Assembly: GCF_002727185.1 (NCBI RefSeq)
Contig: NZ_NIZW01000023.1
Span: 52,750-116,749 of the forward strand
Direction of reading: 5' to 3'
Origin: Rhodopirellula bahusiensis
GTDB taxonomy: Bacteria > Planctomycetota > Planctomycetia > Pirellulales > Pirellulaceae
DNA: 64,000 bases
In this document: positions 40,701-49,400 of the stretch, piece after piece
Layout of the letters: each line of letters begins with the position of its first letter
Position numbering within the stretch: the stretch's first letter is position 1
The notes under the pieces: generated by a model
Told to the model about the DNA's origin: nothing
Seen by the model: the letters and a program-made list of their open reading frames with translations, nothing else
Databases searched by the model: none
Program-made: the position numbers and the translations under genes

Positions 40701-43700
40701 CCTGAGTGGTTTGACATTCAATGGTCTGGTCGGTGGCGATGATCTCACCGGATCGGGAACAGTTGGTACATTCGCTGACAAAAACGTTGGCACAGCGAAG
40801 TCCGTCGCACTCTCGGGAACGACTTACGGCGGTTCGGACGTAGGTAACTACGCCATCACTGATCAAGCAACTGCAGCAGCTGACATCACCGCGAAAGCGT
40901 TGACGATCAGTGGAATCACCGCCGGCGACAAAGTCTATGACGGGACGACCAACGCAACGTTGGATACCTCGGGGATCACCTTCACCGGTTTGGTTGGCGG
41001 AGATGAACTGAGCATTGCCACGGTCACAGGCACGTTCACCGACAAGAACGCCGCCGCAAACAAGACTGTGAACCTGACGGGCAGCAGCTACAACGGAGTT
41101 GACGTCGGAAACTACGCGATCACCGATCAGGCGTCCGCATTGGCGACGATCAGTCAGAAGGCCTTGACGGTTAGCGGGATCGCCGCTGCTGACAAGGTTT
41201 ACGATGGAACAACGAACGCAGCGTTGGACCTCAGCGGCCTGACTCTCTTTGGATTGATCTCCGGCGATGAAATCACCACATCCGGAACAAGCGGTGCATT
41301 CACGAACAAGAATGTCGGCACGGACAAAACAGTCAACATCACCGGAACAACCTTCGGTGGAGCGGACGCCGGCAACTATGCGATCACGGACCAATCCAAC
41401 GCAATTGCTGACATCACAGCCAAGGCGATCACGGTTAGTGGCATCGCAGTCGGTGACAAGGTCTACGACGGAACAACAAACGGAACTGTCGACCTGAGTG
41501 GTTTGACATTCAATGGTCTGGTCGGTGGCGATGATCTCACCGGCTCGGGAACGGTTGGCACTTTCGCTGACAAAAACGCTGGCACAGCGAAGTCCGTCGC
41601 CCTCTCAGGGACGACTTACGGCGGCTCGGACGTAGGCAACTACGCGATCACTGATCAAGCAACTGCAGCAGCTGACATCACCGCGAAAGCGTTGTCGGTC
41701 AGTGGAATCACCGCCGGCGACAAAGTCTATGACGGGACGACCAACGCAACGTTGGATACCTCGGGGATCAGCTTCACCGGTTTGGTTGGCGGAGATGACT
41801 TGAGCATTGCATCAGTCACCGGCACTTTCACCGACAAGAATGCTGCCGCAAACAAGACAGTGAACTTGACGGGCAGCAGCTACAACGGAGTTGACGTCGG
41901 AAACTACGCGATCACCGATCAAGCATCGGCGTTGGCGACGATCAGTCAGAAAGGCTTGACGGTTAGCGGGATCGCCGCTGCTGACAAGATCTACGATGGG
42001 GCCACATCGGCTGTGCTGGATGTTTCGGGGGCGGCGTTTGCTGGAATGATCGGCGGTGACGACCTCAGCATTGCTTCGGCAGCAGGATCCTTCGCCGACA
42101 AAAATGCTGGAACAGCCAAGCAGGTCGCTATCTCGGGAGTCAACTATGGTGGAGTTGACGTTGGCAACTACAGCTTTGTTGACCAAGCGTTCACGACAGC
42201 CAGCATCACGCCACTGGCGATCAGTGTTTCCGGAATCACCGCCGCCAACAGAGTCTACGACAGTGAGACGGACACGGCCGTCGACACCAGTGGTCTCTCG
42301 TTTGATGGCATGATTGCCGGTGACAATCTGACCGCGAGCGGAACGATCGGCAACTTTGTCAATAAACACGTTGGCACCGGAAAGTCCGTCCTGTTGACCG
42401 ACACGATCTATGGAGGCACGGATGTTGGCAACTACCTGATCACCGATCAGGCCAGTGCGACCGCCAATATCACTCCATTGTCCGTTCTCCTGACGGGGCT
42501 GACGGGATCAGACAAAACGTATGATGCCACGACACTGGCAATACTCAATGGCTCCGCGGCCGTCACAACGCTGACGGGCGATGATGTGACACTCAGTGGA
42601 ACTGCGATCGGAAACTACGCCTCCAAAGACGCAGGGGCCGATATTGCAATCGGTGTCAGCGGTCTTCATCTGCAAGGCCTTGATTCGAACAACTACGAAT
42701 TGCAATCACCCGTTGGCTTGACCGGCAGTATCTCCGCTGCACCATTGACCGTTCGGGCAAATCATGACGCCAAGTTCGTTGGCAATGCCGATTCGGCTAC
42801 CTTCGCGGGTGTCAATATCATTGGTTTTGTCGGGGGTGAAACGGCATCGGATCTGAGTGGATCCTTGGCGGTTTCTCGCACCGGCGTTGGCGTGGACGAA
42901 TCCGCAGGTGACTATTCAGGTGTGCTCACCCCAAGCGGATACGCGTCTGGCAACTACGACATCAGCTACGAGGCAGGTGATTTTAAGATCGTTCCAGCGG
43001 AAGAATTGCTCGTTCGGTTTGGAAACAGCGAGTCGGTCTACGGCGACTCAGACAATTTCAGTTTCCTCTCGGCCCAGTACATGGACGGGGGCAACGTCAT
43101 TCATGACTTAGCAGCTCCCAACCAGAACGGAAACACCTACACGTTCGATGATGGAGCAGGCGGGACCGCCGAATTGACGATCGCAGCTGGCACAGCTTCC
43201 TTTGGAGCAGGTGGGGCGTTGACGGTTGGTAGCTACGACCTGATCGCTTCGAGTGTTAGCGAAACCAGTGCTAACTTTTCTGATCAGATCAGTGTGATGG
43301 GCAGCCACTCGGTCGCCGCGGCCCCGTTAAACACCACCTTGTCGAACGCCAGCAAAGTCTACGACGGCACGGTTGCGTTCGACCTCAGTGGAATGAGTTT
43401 GACCGGCAACGTATCGGGCGATTCGCTCTCACTCAGCGGAATTGGCGAATACTTGACAAAGAATGCGGGCACCGGATTGTCCTATACGATTGATGGGCTG
43501 ACTTTGTCGGGTGATGACGCCAGCAACTACTTCCTGGCCAGCGGCAGTTCGCTGTCGGGTACCGATGGAATCATCACTGCCAAAAATATCTCGTTGACTG
43601 CACCGGCGGGAACGAAGACCTATGACGGAAACACGTCGTTGACACCGACGCAAGATCAACTGTCCGCGTTGTCCGGACAACTCGGTGTTGCGGGAGACTT

Positions 43701-45297
43701 TGTTGATTGGGTGACGTTGGACTTTAATAATAAAAACGTCGGTACTGGAAAGACTCTCGCTATTTCCAACGCAACGATTCTCGATGGAAATAGTGGAGCA
43801 AACTACAACCTCACCTACAACGCGAACTCTGGAGCCACGATTGAACGGTTGGACAGCGTCCAGTGGGTTGGCGGCACCGCGGGTGATTGGAGCGACCCGA
43901 ACAACTGGGCGGGGGGAGCGATCCCTGATCTGAACAACGTTGCCAATGTCATCCTTCCGGCAGGCGTCTCGCCCACGTTTGACAACTCGGTCGGCGGCCC
44001 CGTTGATGTTGATTCCATCACCGGAGACAACCTGTTGGTCAACTCGGGTACCTTACGGATTCGTGAAAATGCGGAGTTAGAACAACTCGCTCAAACAGGA
44101 GGGCAACTTCAACTCGACGGCAATCTAGCAACGGACATCCTGGATCAACAGGGCGGAACGCTCAATCTGGGAGGTACGCTGTCAGTCCTCCGTGATTTCA
44201 CTCAAACAATCGGGAGCGTGATTGACGCAGTGGGGAACGTCGACGTCACCCAAACGACCGGCGACCTCAACATCCATAATCTGAGCGGGAACCATGTTGA
44301 TTTGACCTCGACGACGGGCAACGTTCACGTTGGAGCTCTGAGTGCTTCCAACGGATTGGATATCATTGCGAACAATGGAGGCATTGAACAACTGGCAGGA
44401 TCAGCCTTGATTGTCGACGGTGCGACCACACTCGACGCTAACGCATTGGTGACGCTCGATGAAGCCGGCAACGACTTCCGAGGAAGCGTCAGCGTCAATG
44501 CACTCGCCGTGACACTGCAAGACGGAGTTGGTGGATTGGAGTTGGGTAACGTTCAGTCCATCGTTGACTTCATTGCTCAATCGTTTGGCGGGGTAATTTC
44601 GCAAATCGCTGGCGGGCGTATCGAAGCCGGTGGGCTGACCAACGTTGTGGCTGAATCCGCGGGAACTGCTGCTGATGTCATCCTTGATAATGTTGCCAAT
44701 GACTTCCAAGGGATTGTTCAGGCAACGGGTCGTGACATCCGCATCACCGATAACTCGGGCGACCTGAACCTTGGGCAGCTGTTGGCTGGCGGAGAATTGG
44801 ACGTCGTGACGAGTGGTGGTGCGATCTTGCAAGACGCTTCCACGACGATCGAATCAGTAGGCGAAGCATCATTCACCGCTCGAAGCGTCGGCTTACCTGC
44901 TGACATCTTGCTTGCCAACGCAAACAATCAATTCCGAGATATCGTGAACGTGGACGGGAGAACCATTGATGTCAGCGACATTGATGGCCAGGTCGATTTT
45001 GGGCGTTATCGTTCTGTCGAGCAAACTGACATCATTCAGGAGTCATTGAGCCAGAATGTGCGGGACACCAACACACGCTATCTGGATGAAGCAACGGAGC
45101 AGACGACCAAAAGCACGCTCGGTCGTGTGTGGACAAGTGTCCGCGAATTCGTGAATCGAGTTTTCGCAGACGCGGAGGTTCCGGGGGGACGGACCGGGCA
45201 ATTGACAATCAACGAAGTGACTCAGTCGGGTGGAGAGGTTTACGTGCACCAAGGCCGTGAAGAGCCCATCAATCCTGAGGATGTTCTTGACGAGTAG
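31765..45297 (+). CDS. giant TpsA-type exoprotein (filamentous haemagglutinin family)
   Basis: About 4510 residues from ATG 31765 (an in-frame start at 31606 would add 53). The N terminus has a long Arg-rich signal (KKAARRRITSARSRRNALRL, then a hydrophobic stretch to VAQAP), typical of extended TPS signals. Residues about 49-155 are a TPS/haemagglutination domain with TIVNWDSFNVGAGNVANFN and the NPSGIMVN motif. Next comes a long beta-helix, interrupted near 1355-1513 by a C-type-lectin-like domain, then autotransporter-type beta-strand repeats (about 1951-2072), an MBG-like domain near 2350-2430, 14 YDG repeats (2428-3659), a further MBG domain, two more YDG-like units (about 3853-4030) and a beta-rich tail. 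It should be exported by the adjacent TpsB as a surface adhesin or matrix protein. The ligand is unknown. Confidence 0.9.
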   Translation: MILGKKAARRRITSARSRRNALRLAILGLVAGHGSSIVAQAPALPTGANVVAGQAAISQAAGMMDVNATSSRTIVNWDSFNVGAGNVANFNLPNSSAAILNRVTTPDMPSTIAGAIHSNGNVMLVNPSGIMVNSSGMVNTNGFTASTFDVTNESFLNGGPLVFTNDGSDASIVNEGSIQTGSGGAHLIANEIANDGMIASDGGNITLSAGGTVTLDNGVTYVQASMDTLASGISPAAGLIQNTGTIRATGAASVGGEVYLVNPGGEILHDGTIESQLASGEQGGKVHLEADRITLQENSVVDATGSHGGGTVLVGGEWQGSGTMTQATSVAMETGATIDASATEDGDGGTIVLWSDVFNKDSVTRAFGNLIARAGQLSGSGGQIETSGAQVDTTGVRVDAGAPNGEGGDWLIDPYNFIIDLAASVTLVGALDSGTNVTVDTTVDLPLLGGLGSDLELGDITLTSDLITGAMSGDATLSLKAHQNIILDAGVTIDATQNSNANKLNVVLWADQDNSGTGTVRIGSGLVGTTIHTNGGGLAITGGSATTWTPSDGEPDIAIGSGRAMAGDLLGLLNGAEILNTDIDTDGGNVLIRAGSSGSLSIFDEVFGIELNGTSISTGSGSITLDGLVEDQLGLNVDNAVGVHLAGGSSLTSSTGDISITGELANTSEFVNGSGVWIGREIDNVLTASGDVSITTGDGDIDIIGIGADNSGSGWRHGLALMTSNGSDEINIATVGGNITLDGTATFRDGATSDSSGLQLQPGSAGALLVTSQTGDITLRGVNSQEAAADENAIRFAADNVAGDITIGYDGINPFSGDILIQANSISQHFTNAGNGSISIQGLGGLTIESVGSSFTKAMVFDDDWNFGATFGSMVFGKINNTANLTFNDPLTLAGGFSALGGELTLNDDLTSTSTGDLLFKSNLATNNSIQLLGDIYKTGGDRSILTAQADGRVQVVGSITSSGGALLDTILWSDYHNTGSGGTSILGNITTGGGHFWAGGSGSDGGSQDWNGLTVGDGASVGASGFNHNALDLFGDINSGGGDILLWAGLGFDTGIDGIGLSGTRLLNGGAGDITLIGDDFDGGTLNVDLYGHLRICPNDIWANIGSQLDFDGSVSANTFTGVNADIDWLVISNLNLLGGLSLGKAGLSQDIRLYDSLAIDGGLELFGRNITVESGATLDLSSAGSLGSLLVDASADVNINGAITLGGDLTITGGNDINLGGLIARVGSANTDITLKADRHIVLDGNIDTVAGSQNVQLWADADDSGDGINIFRAESLVTAGGNFTTGNGNVAELNGVNVQVGGDIYITNAAAQTFDTDGGDIAIQGETIIANASVAGVTFDSKGGDIDFSGLLNSGNQYDFVDGPDGAGSWDWARTDARNGTAGGSLLGESYLVTITSRLENAIAGIEAGYQGAWIGAYRDTATPLDWKWADGPESGQHFWTEVDAGGGSAEPGAFANFGPGEPNGGPSVAGESVGQLYGNSGLWNDLSSSTTFAATQTGDYDVLGYVRETNSAPAAVTIDAGTTGLVTMGGIGAGKALASLDVTSAGVTISGDSLITTGTQTYDSGFVATSTLDLNISSSGLSADGDIHLEGTTLTLASDLTANLAGDILLRTDSLSLPQAVSIDTTGELTIEPLNTSFAAPFTLPLETLTLSTNLTGLLVGKDGNTANITLDGDLIINGDAEMVGGDVTLLDNVNTNGGDFIARSTGAIVQSANVDVETDGGKVTYWSDSDADGVGHIDIQSGATISTEGGDLQIAGGLDSNFDQTPDGFASGQALVDDSGRFHSGVSLHNAILDTRIAGVLDGTAGDITLRGISTYTGADNASGVLLYASQLFGNQIDVLGSVTHTGGTTTRFGILADGGVSPNNTSLQAFGGLSLTGNAATVADQYSIFWGANHEMSVLDGDVNIDAAGQLRYLSTQSMSLAASRSLILNLDETSIWQSVITGEGGLIKQGSGTLSLQAANSFTGALQISGGTLTQNQSGAIHDAVAVTIDSGAAWDLAGFNETVTSFGGFGNITLGAGTLTAFGDNSSGALAGVISGSGNLVKQGSGELVLSGLNTYTGTTAVDGSLRLRTDQLSLSSTSYIGTGSVFLEPLNTSFSSALDTTGTTFGGSLAGLTIGKLGNTANITIGSSLSIQGDISLFGGDLNLHAGVNSNDNAIYLHAANDVTQNIAGTLLSRELELSGGGDFELNQLTNDVATIAASGVGDLHYVDSNAVEIGSVLADGITASGLVAVETLAGDLTVSQDVATTNTTVSAIVLNAGRDADAGTATGGNLIINSSPAITTGVAGQASLFTGSIDDSTGLTSLVGSGTGDFRYNSDESASNFSTPLTAGMQAIYREQPTATIVANDATTTYGVDAPTPTGSATGLVNGDAIGTLAIVSPTYSGASKLEAGSYDVTDASLTALGYNVVDDLDAITVDQKLLTPSGFAASTKVYDGTTDSALAASGVLTGIELGDLVTMSNTGASFSDKNVGTNKTVTVNGLALSGTDATNYSLGGVSTANTTGDITAKLISVSGLASSDKVYDGTTVATTPLAGAVFNGMVVGDDLSVTSITGTFNDKNVGTSKTVTLTDAVYGGADVGNYAISDQNTSSADITARSLTVNGISSGDKVYDGTTSAIIDLNGITFNGLISGDDLTASGTTGTFADKHAGTNKTVTLSGTTFGGSDVGNYAITDQSNAIADITAKAITVSGIAVGDKIYDGTTNGTVDLSGLTFNGLVGGDDLTGSGTVGTFADKNVGTAKSVALSGTTYGGSDVGNYAITDQVASTADITAKALSVSGITAGDKVYDGTTNATLDTSGIGFTGLVGGDDLSIASVTGTFTDKNAAANKTVNLTGSSYNGVDVGNYEITDQASALATISQKALTVSGISAADKVYDGTTNAALDLSGLTLFGLISGDEITTSGTSGAFTNKNVGTDKTVNITGTTFGGADAGNYAITDQSNAIADITAKAITVSGIAVGDKVYDGTTTGTVDLSGLTFNGLVGGDDLTGSGTVGTFADKNVGTAKSVALSGTTYGGSDVGNYAITDQATAAADITAKALTISGITAGDKVYDGTTNATLDTSGITFTGLVGGDELSIATVTGTFTDKNAAANKTVNLTGSSYNGVDVGNYAITDQASALATISQKALTVSGIAAADKVYDGTTNAALDLSGLTLFGLISGDEITTSGTSGAFTNKNVGTDKTVNITGTTFGGADAGNYAITDQSNAIADITAKAITVSGIAVGDKVYDGTTNGTVDLSGLTFNGLVGGDDLTGSGTVGTFADKNAGTAKSVALSGTTYGGSDVGNYAITDQATAAADITAKALSVSGITAGDKVYDGTTNATLDTSGISFTGLVGGDDLSIASVTGTFTDKNAAANKTVNLTGSSYNGVDVGNYAITDQASALATISQKGLTVSGIAAADKIYDGATSAVLDVSGAAFAGMIGGDDLSIASAAGSFADKNAGTAKQVAISGVNYGGVDVGNYSFVDQAFTTASITPLAISVSGITAANRVYDSETDTAVDTSGLSFDGMIAGDNLTASGTIGNFVNKHVGTGKSVLLTDTIYGGTDVGNYLITDQASATANITPLSVLLTGLTGSDKTYDATTLAILNGSAAVTTLTGDDVTLSGTAIGNYASKDAGADIAIGVSGLHLQGLDSNNYELQSPVGLTGSISAAPLTVRANHDAKFVGNADSATFAGVNIIGFVGGETASDLSGSLAVSRTGVGVDESAGDYSGVLTPSGYASGNYDISYEAGDFKIVPAEELLVRFGNSESVYGDSDNFSFLSAQYMDGGNVIHDLAAPNQNGNTYTFDDGAGGTAELTIAAGTASFGAGGALTVGSYDLIASSVSETSANFSDQISVMGSHSVAAAPLNTTLSNASKVYDGTVAFDLSGMSLTGNVSGDSLSLSGIGEYLTKNAGTGLSYTIDGLTLSGDDASNYFLASGSSLSGTDGIITAKNISLTAPAGTKTYDGNTSLTPTQDQLSALSGQLGVAGDFVDWVTLDFNNKNVGTGKTLAISNATILDGNSGANYNLTYNANSGATIERLDSVQWVGGTAGDWSDPNNWAGGAIPDLNNVANVILPAGVSPTFDNSVGGPVDVDSITGDNLLVNSGTLRIRENAELEQLAQTGGQLQLDGNLATDILDQQGGTLNLGGTLSVLRDFTQTIGSVIDAVGNVDVTQTTGDLNIHNLSGNHVDLTSTTGNVHVGALSASNGLDIIANNGGIEQLAGSALIVDGATTLDANALVTLDEAGNDFRGSVSVNALAVTLQDGVGGLELGNVQSIVDFIAQSFGGVISQIAGGRIEAGGLTNVVAESAGTAADVILDNVANDFQGIVQATGRDIRITDNSGDLNLGQLLAGGELDVVTSGGAILQDASTTIESVGEASFTARSVGLPADILLANANNQFRDIVNVDGRTIDVSDIDGQVDFGRYRSVEQTDIIQESLSQNVRDTNTRYLDEATEQTTKSTLGRVWTSVREFVNRVFADAEVPGGRTGQLTINEVTQSGGEVYVHQGREEPINPEDVLDE
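35827..36303 (+). other. C-type-lectin-like domain inside the giant exoprotein
   Basis: This coding segment (about residues 1355-1513) breaks the beta-helix pattern and reads as a C-type-lectin-like domain: SYLVTITSRLENAIAG (helix after the first strands), GAWIGAYRDTATPLDWKWADG (the WIGL and W-x-W core) and FGPGEPNGG...ESVGQLYGNSGLWNDL. EPN followed later by WND matches the calcium and mannose-type site of bacterial and animal CTLDs. Cysteines are absent, common for bacterial versions. Such a domain would give the adhesin a sugar-binding head. Confidence 0.75.
39046..42741 (+). repeat. 14 tandem YDG repeats of 264 bp (88 residues)
   Basis: Unit starts are about 39046 and 39313, then every 264 bp from 39577 to 42481. 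Consensus landmarks in each are DKVYDGTT, a GLxxGDDL segment, an FxDKNVGTxKxV segment and GGxDVGNYxITDQ, ending in ADITAK or similar. This is the YDG domain of large bacterial adhesins. Units 4-11 are very similar at the DNA level, whereas units 1, 2, 13 and 14 are strongly diverged, so expansion was in the middle of the array. Two more remote YDG-like units lie at about 43320-43850. Confidence 0.93.
39841..41991 (+). repeat. 792-bp higher-order repeat made of three YDG units
   Basis: Three different 264-bp YDG units recur in the same order: starts at 39841, 40633 and 41425, each 792 bp apart. The first two copies are complete. The third has its first two units and about 40 bp of the third, with identity ending near 41991, after which unit 12 differs. 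The end of unit 3 (about 39760-39840) also matches the ends of units 6 and 9, so the duplicated segment began before 39841. This records at least two duplication events of a whole trimer. Confidence 0.9.
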
Positions 45298-45496
45298 TGC
45301 TGACGGATCCAAGCAATCAGCTGGCCGAGGGATCGCTTCATCGAATCCACTTCGTTTCTTAGCGGTTCGTTGGTCGTTTTCCACAAGGAACGAATAGTTT
45401 CTTTCGGATGACCAGAGATTCACTTTCGCGGAAGCGCAAAATCAGTAGATTGTCGCAGCAGTCCCAATCACGACTTTCGACGAGCAATTGCCGGCC

Positions 45497-46441
45497 ATGA
45501 ATAGCGTTTCAAATCACCCCACGACGACTAGCCAACCGAACAACGATTTGATGCAGAAGTTGGTGGGAAGACGAGCACTCTTACGAAACGGAACGCTGGT
45601 ATTGGCCGGAGCTGCACTTACCAAGCACCAACTGTTCTCAGATGAAACAGCCAGCGAACATGCCAAGTCAGTTCGCGTTGGTCTGATCACCGACTTACAC
45701 TACGCCGACAAATCGCCCGCTGGCTCGCGTCACTATCGTGAGACGCTGGACAAATTGCAGGCGGCCAGTCAGCAATTCGCCGCCGATCGCCCGGACTTTG
45801 TCGTCGAGTTGGGCGACCTGATTGACGCGGCGGATTCTGTCGATGTTGAGCAAGGTTATCTGAAGACCATCAACAAGCAGTTCTCAGCGATTTGCGATGA
45901 TCGACACTATGTGCTCGGCAATCACTGCGTCGACACGCTGACGAAAGAAGAGTTTCTTGGCGGCGTTGGTCAAGAACGTTCCTACTACTCTTTCGACCGC
46001 GAAGGGATTCACTTCATCGTGTTGGATTCCTGTTTCCGAAGCGACGGCGAACCCTATCAACGAAGAAACTTCCAATGGACCGACCCGAACGTTTCGGCGG
46101 AGGAAATGGAGTGGTTGCGTGGCGACCTGAAATCGAACTCCAAACCGACAGTGGTCTTTGCTCATCAGCGGCTCGATGTCAGCAACCACCACGGGGTCAA
46201 GAACTGCGTCGATGTCAGGAAAGCACTTGAAGAGTCCGGCAACGTGAAAGCGGTTTTTCAAGGCCACAGCCACCAGAACGATCTGAATGAGATCGGCGGA
46301 ATTCATTACTGCACGATGGCGGCAATGGTCGAGGGATCTGGCCCGGAAAGCAACGGATACTCAGTGATGGACATTCAGGCTGACGGCACGATCGAAATCA
46401 AGGGATTCGTTCGTCAAGCGAGCTATCATTGGGGCGTCTGA
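45497..46441 (+). CDS. Tat-exported calcineurin-like metallophosphoesterase
   Basis: A 314-residue protein with all five metal-binding blocks of the calcineurin-like phosphoesterase fold: DLHYAD, GDLIDAAD, GNHC (the usual D of GNHD is Cys), VVFAHQ and GHSHQND. The N terminus has GRRALLRNGTLVLAGAAL, a twin-arginine-type signal, so it is expected outside the cytoplasm. I chose ATG 45497 (a TTG lies 9 bp upstream). Substrates of this family range from phosphodiesters to phosphoproteins. The gene stands alone 199 bp after the giant adhesin; its last 81 bp overlap the convergent FG-GAP gene. Confidence 0.87.
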   Translation: MNSVSNHPTTTSQPNNDLMQKLVGRRALLRNGTLVLAGAALTKHQLFSDETASEHAKSVRVGLITDLHYADKSPAGSRHYRETLDKLQAASQQFAADRPDFVVELGDLIDAADSVDVEQGYLKTINKQFSAICDDRHYVLGNHCVDTLTKEEFLGGVGQERSYYSFDREGIHFIVLDSCFRSDGEPYQRRNFQWTDPNVSAEEMEWLRGDLKSNSKPTVVFAHQRLDVSNHHGVKNCVDVRKALEESGNVKAVFQGHSHQNDLNEIGGIHYCTMAAMVEGSGPESNGYSVMDIQADGTIEIKGFVRQASYHWGV

Positions 46442-49400
46442 GTCACTCGACAACACAAAGGCGGTTGTTTGGTTCTGCACCATCAACAACTCGAGATCAG
46501 GTTCGGTATGAACCGATTGCGTGGTGCCATCAGGCCAGGTGATCGAAAGTTCGATTGATTCTTCGGCATCGATCGCTCCCAATCCAAACGACAAGACTTT
46601 GTCGCTGGAGCTCATGTAGCCATCACCCGCCACCAACCACTGTGTGCGAGAAAAGGATCCACAAGTTACCGTCACCACCGAACCGATCGCGTCTCGTGCG
46701 GAGATGGTACCGACCAACCGAAGTTTCAACGAACGATTGAGCGAAGCTTTGTCGGTTCGATTGCACAACAGGCTCGGCGGTTCACCTTGATGAGTGACAA
46801 TAAGATCGACATTCCGATCACGATCAACGTCCAGCTTCCAAACAGCTCGCCCGACGTGCTTTTCCTGAAAGTACGTTGATAGCTTTCGCCTCGGCAAGAA
46901 CTCGAAGCCACGCTTTGATCGCCTCCAAAGTTGTGGATGTTGTGTGTAGCCTGCCGGCGAGTCGTGGTGGACATGACCATTGCAAACCATCACCTCGTCG
47001 GATGTGTCGTTGTCGAGGTCGATGGCGACCGTCCCAAATCCGAGCGAGTCGAAAGTTGCGTCGTACAAATCGGCGGAATGGGTTTGGTCGGACCAGATCC
47101 CTGGGCTCTGCTGCAGATACAGAGTGTTGTGTTCCTGCTCAAAGTTGGTGACATAGAAATCCAGGTCGTGATCCCCATCCAAATCAGCCGCGGCGATTCC
47201 CATGCTGGCCTGAGGTCGCGAACGCCAATTGAGAGCCAACCCGCACAGTGTTCCACTCTCGGCGAACTTTGATTTGTCGACCAATGAACGTGACCAGAAG
47301 TGATTGCTGGTCATGTCATTCGCGACAAAGATGTCGGTCGATGGGGTCTCATCTAGCTGACCGACAATTAACCCCAGACCACGTCCTGGATTGGTCGGGA
47401 TCGTGCCCCAATGCTCCGTCGCACTTTCGAATCCTCCGTCCGGCATCCCTCGAAAAAATTGGTCTATGTCAGCGTTGAAGTGGGTTGGCGGGCAGTACTG
47501 GACCGTTCCGTCGGGACCGCGACATCTCTGTCGAATCGGTCCATCGGGTTCGCAGTATCGAAGAACGATCATGTCCGAGATACCATCGGCGTCCAGATCC
47601 GCGATGGCTCCACTGGTCGACCAAGCCATCTCGTTTTGATCCAGCCAATCGTTCGATTCTGAGAAGGTTCCGTCTCCGTTGTTCAAGAACAATTGGTCGG
47701 CGCCGTAGTTCAGCTGGACGAGATCCACAAATCCGTCCGCGTTCAGATCCCCCGTCACCGTGCCTTGAGCGAAACCGCGATTCATCAGCCCCGCCGCCAA
47801 TCGCACAGGCCGCAGTTGTCCAGATTCGTTCCTGTAGAAATCACTTTCGGTGAAATCGGGATCGCTGTCGTTGACTGTTTCATAAGACCCGGCGAGGAAT
47901 ACATCCGGCCAACCATCCAAGTCAAAGTCCAAGGATGCTCCGCCCGACCCCAACTGGGAATGGAGCGGTATCATTCCGTTCGACAACATAACGGGTTCAT
48001 TCGAAGCCCCAGCAAGGCCGAACTCGCGGCTCTCGTCCACCAAGCGATAGAAGTCAGCAGAATTGCGGTGGTCATCCCCGAGAATCGTCGTGTGCTGCGA
48101 GACAGTTGCTTCTTGCGGACCGGCAAAGCTATCCAGCGAAGGAGAAGGCAGATTCGCGGTGGCATACGACTTCAGAACGCCGAACGAGCGGACGTTTGTT
48201 TGCCAAGGAAGGTCCGTTCGCAGTTTGCTGACAATTTGAGCTCGCAGCTTCGTTGCCTTAGCTGTGTCACCATTCGATTCGCGAATGGCATTGGCCAGCC
48301 AAGCTTCTGCTTCCCAGTAGCGACCGAGTTGAGCAAGCAAATCAGCGATCGATGTTGAGATTTCCGCTGACTCCATATCCGACCGGTAGAAGCGATCCTT
48401 CTCTTGTACCAATCGTTCCAGTAACTCCGCACGCAAAGTCAGATCGTCGAGCAGTTCCAGCGTGATCCATTCATGCTCGTCTTCGATGAGCTGCAGTGAA
48501 CGAGCCAGCTTCGCATGAGTCTTTCCGACGCTGTCGTTTCTTCGGACCGCTTCCCAGTAGGCGTGAGCAGCGACGGACGGTTGAGCATTCTGCATCGCGA
48601 GGTTCCCGACGATCGCCCAGTACTTCCAGGCGGATTGTTTGACCTCAATGGGGACGTCGTCCAGCCAACTCTTCAAAGCGTCAGGTTCGCCAGCCAAGAA
48701 CAAGCGTTCTGCTTCCAGCGACCAAGCGGGTGTGAACGTGGGGTGTTGCTGAAAAATCGTTTGAAGCAACTCGCCCGCCTTCGCGAAATCACCGCGGTCC
48801 AACGCGATCCGTGCTAAGCCAACCTTTAGTCGAGCGTCATCCGGATTCCGTTGGGAGAGAACGGTCAGCGATTGAACCTCCCGATCGCGTTGTTCGTTCT
48901 GCCCCATCGAAAACAAAAGAACTGAATCGAAGTGTCGCTCGCGAATCAGACGGCGACCATGCGGAAGCGCAGTCTCAATTTGTTCGGAGTTGACCAAGCA
49001 ATCAAACAGCCACCGACGCGTCTCACTCCGCTCGGGATGCGTCTCGACGACTTTGGTGAGCAGATCAATGGCCTCGAAGAGTTGCCCGTTCGACATCAAT
49101 CCGGCAACCGCTCGCAGCACCAAGGCTTCATTCTCAAATTGGTCGACAACGGTAGCCTCAATCAGAAGACTCGCCACTTCGTCGCTCTTGCCCAAGTGTT
49201 GTTTCACTTCGGCGGTTGCAACCAAGATCTCCATCTCACCGGGCGACTGAATCAACGCCTCGGAGGCCAATCGTTCTGCCGCTGGCCAACCGTTTCGTTG
49301 ACCGGCGGCCAAAATCTGTTCCGGTTCGATTGGCCCATTCAGCGGACCGGTTGATTCGGTGTTTGCAACGTCGTTCGCAGTCGAAAGTGCGGTGGATGAC

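Noticed and set aside
40228..41394. Long minus-strand frame of 388 codons in the YDG array
   Set aside because: It is an antisense shadow created by the 264-bp repeats; its own sequence repeats with the same period and has no known domain.
39046..42741. Regular repeats considered as CRISPR or satellite DNA
   Set aside because: Period is 264 bp, the frame is open throughout and each unit encodes a YDG domain.
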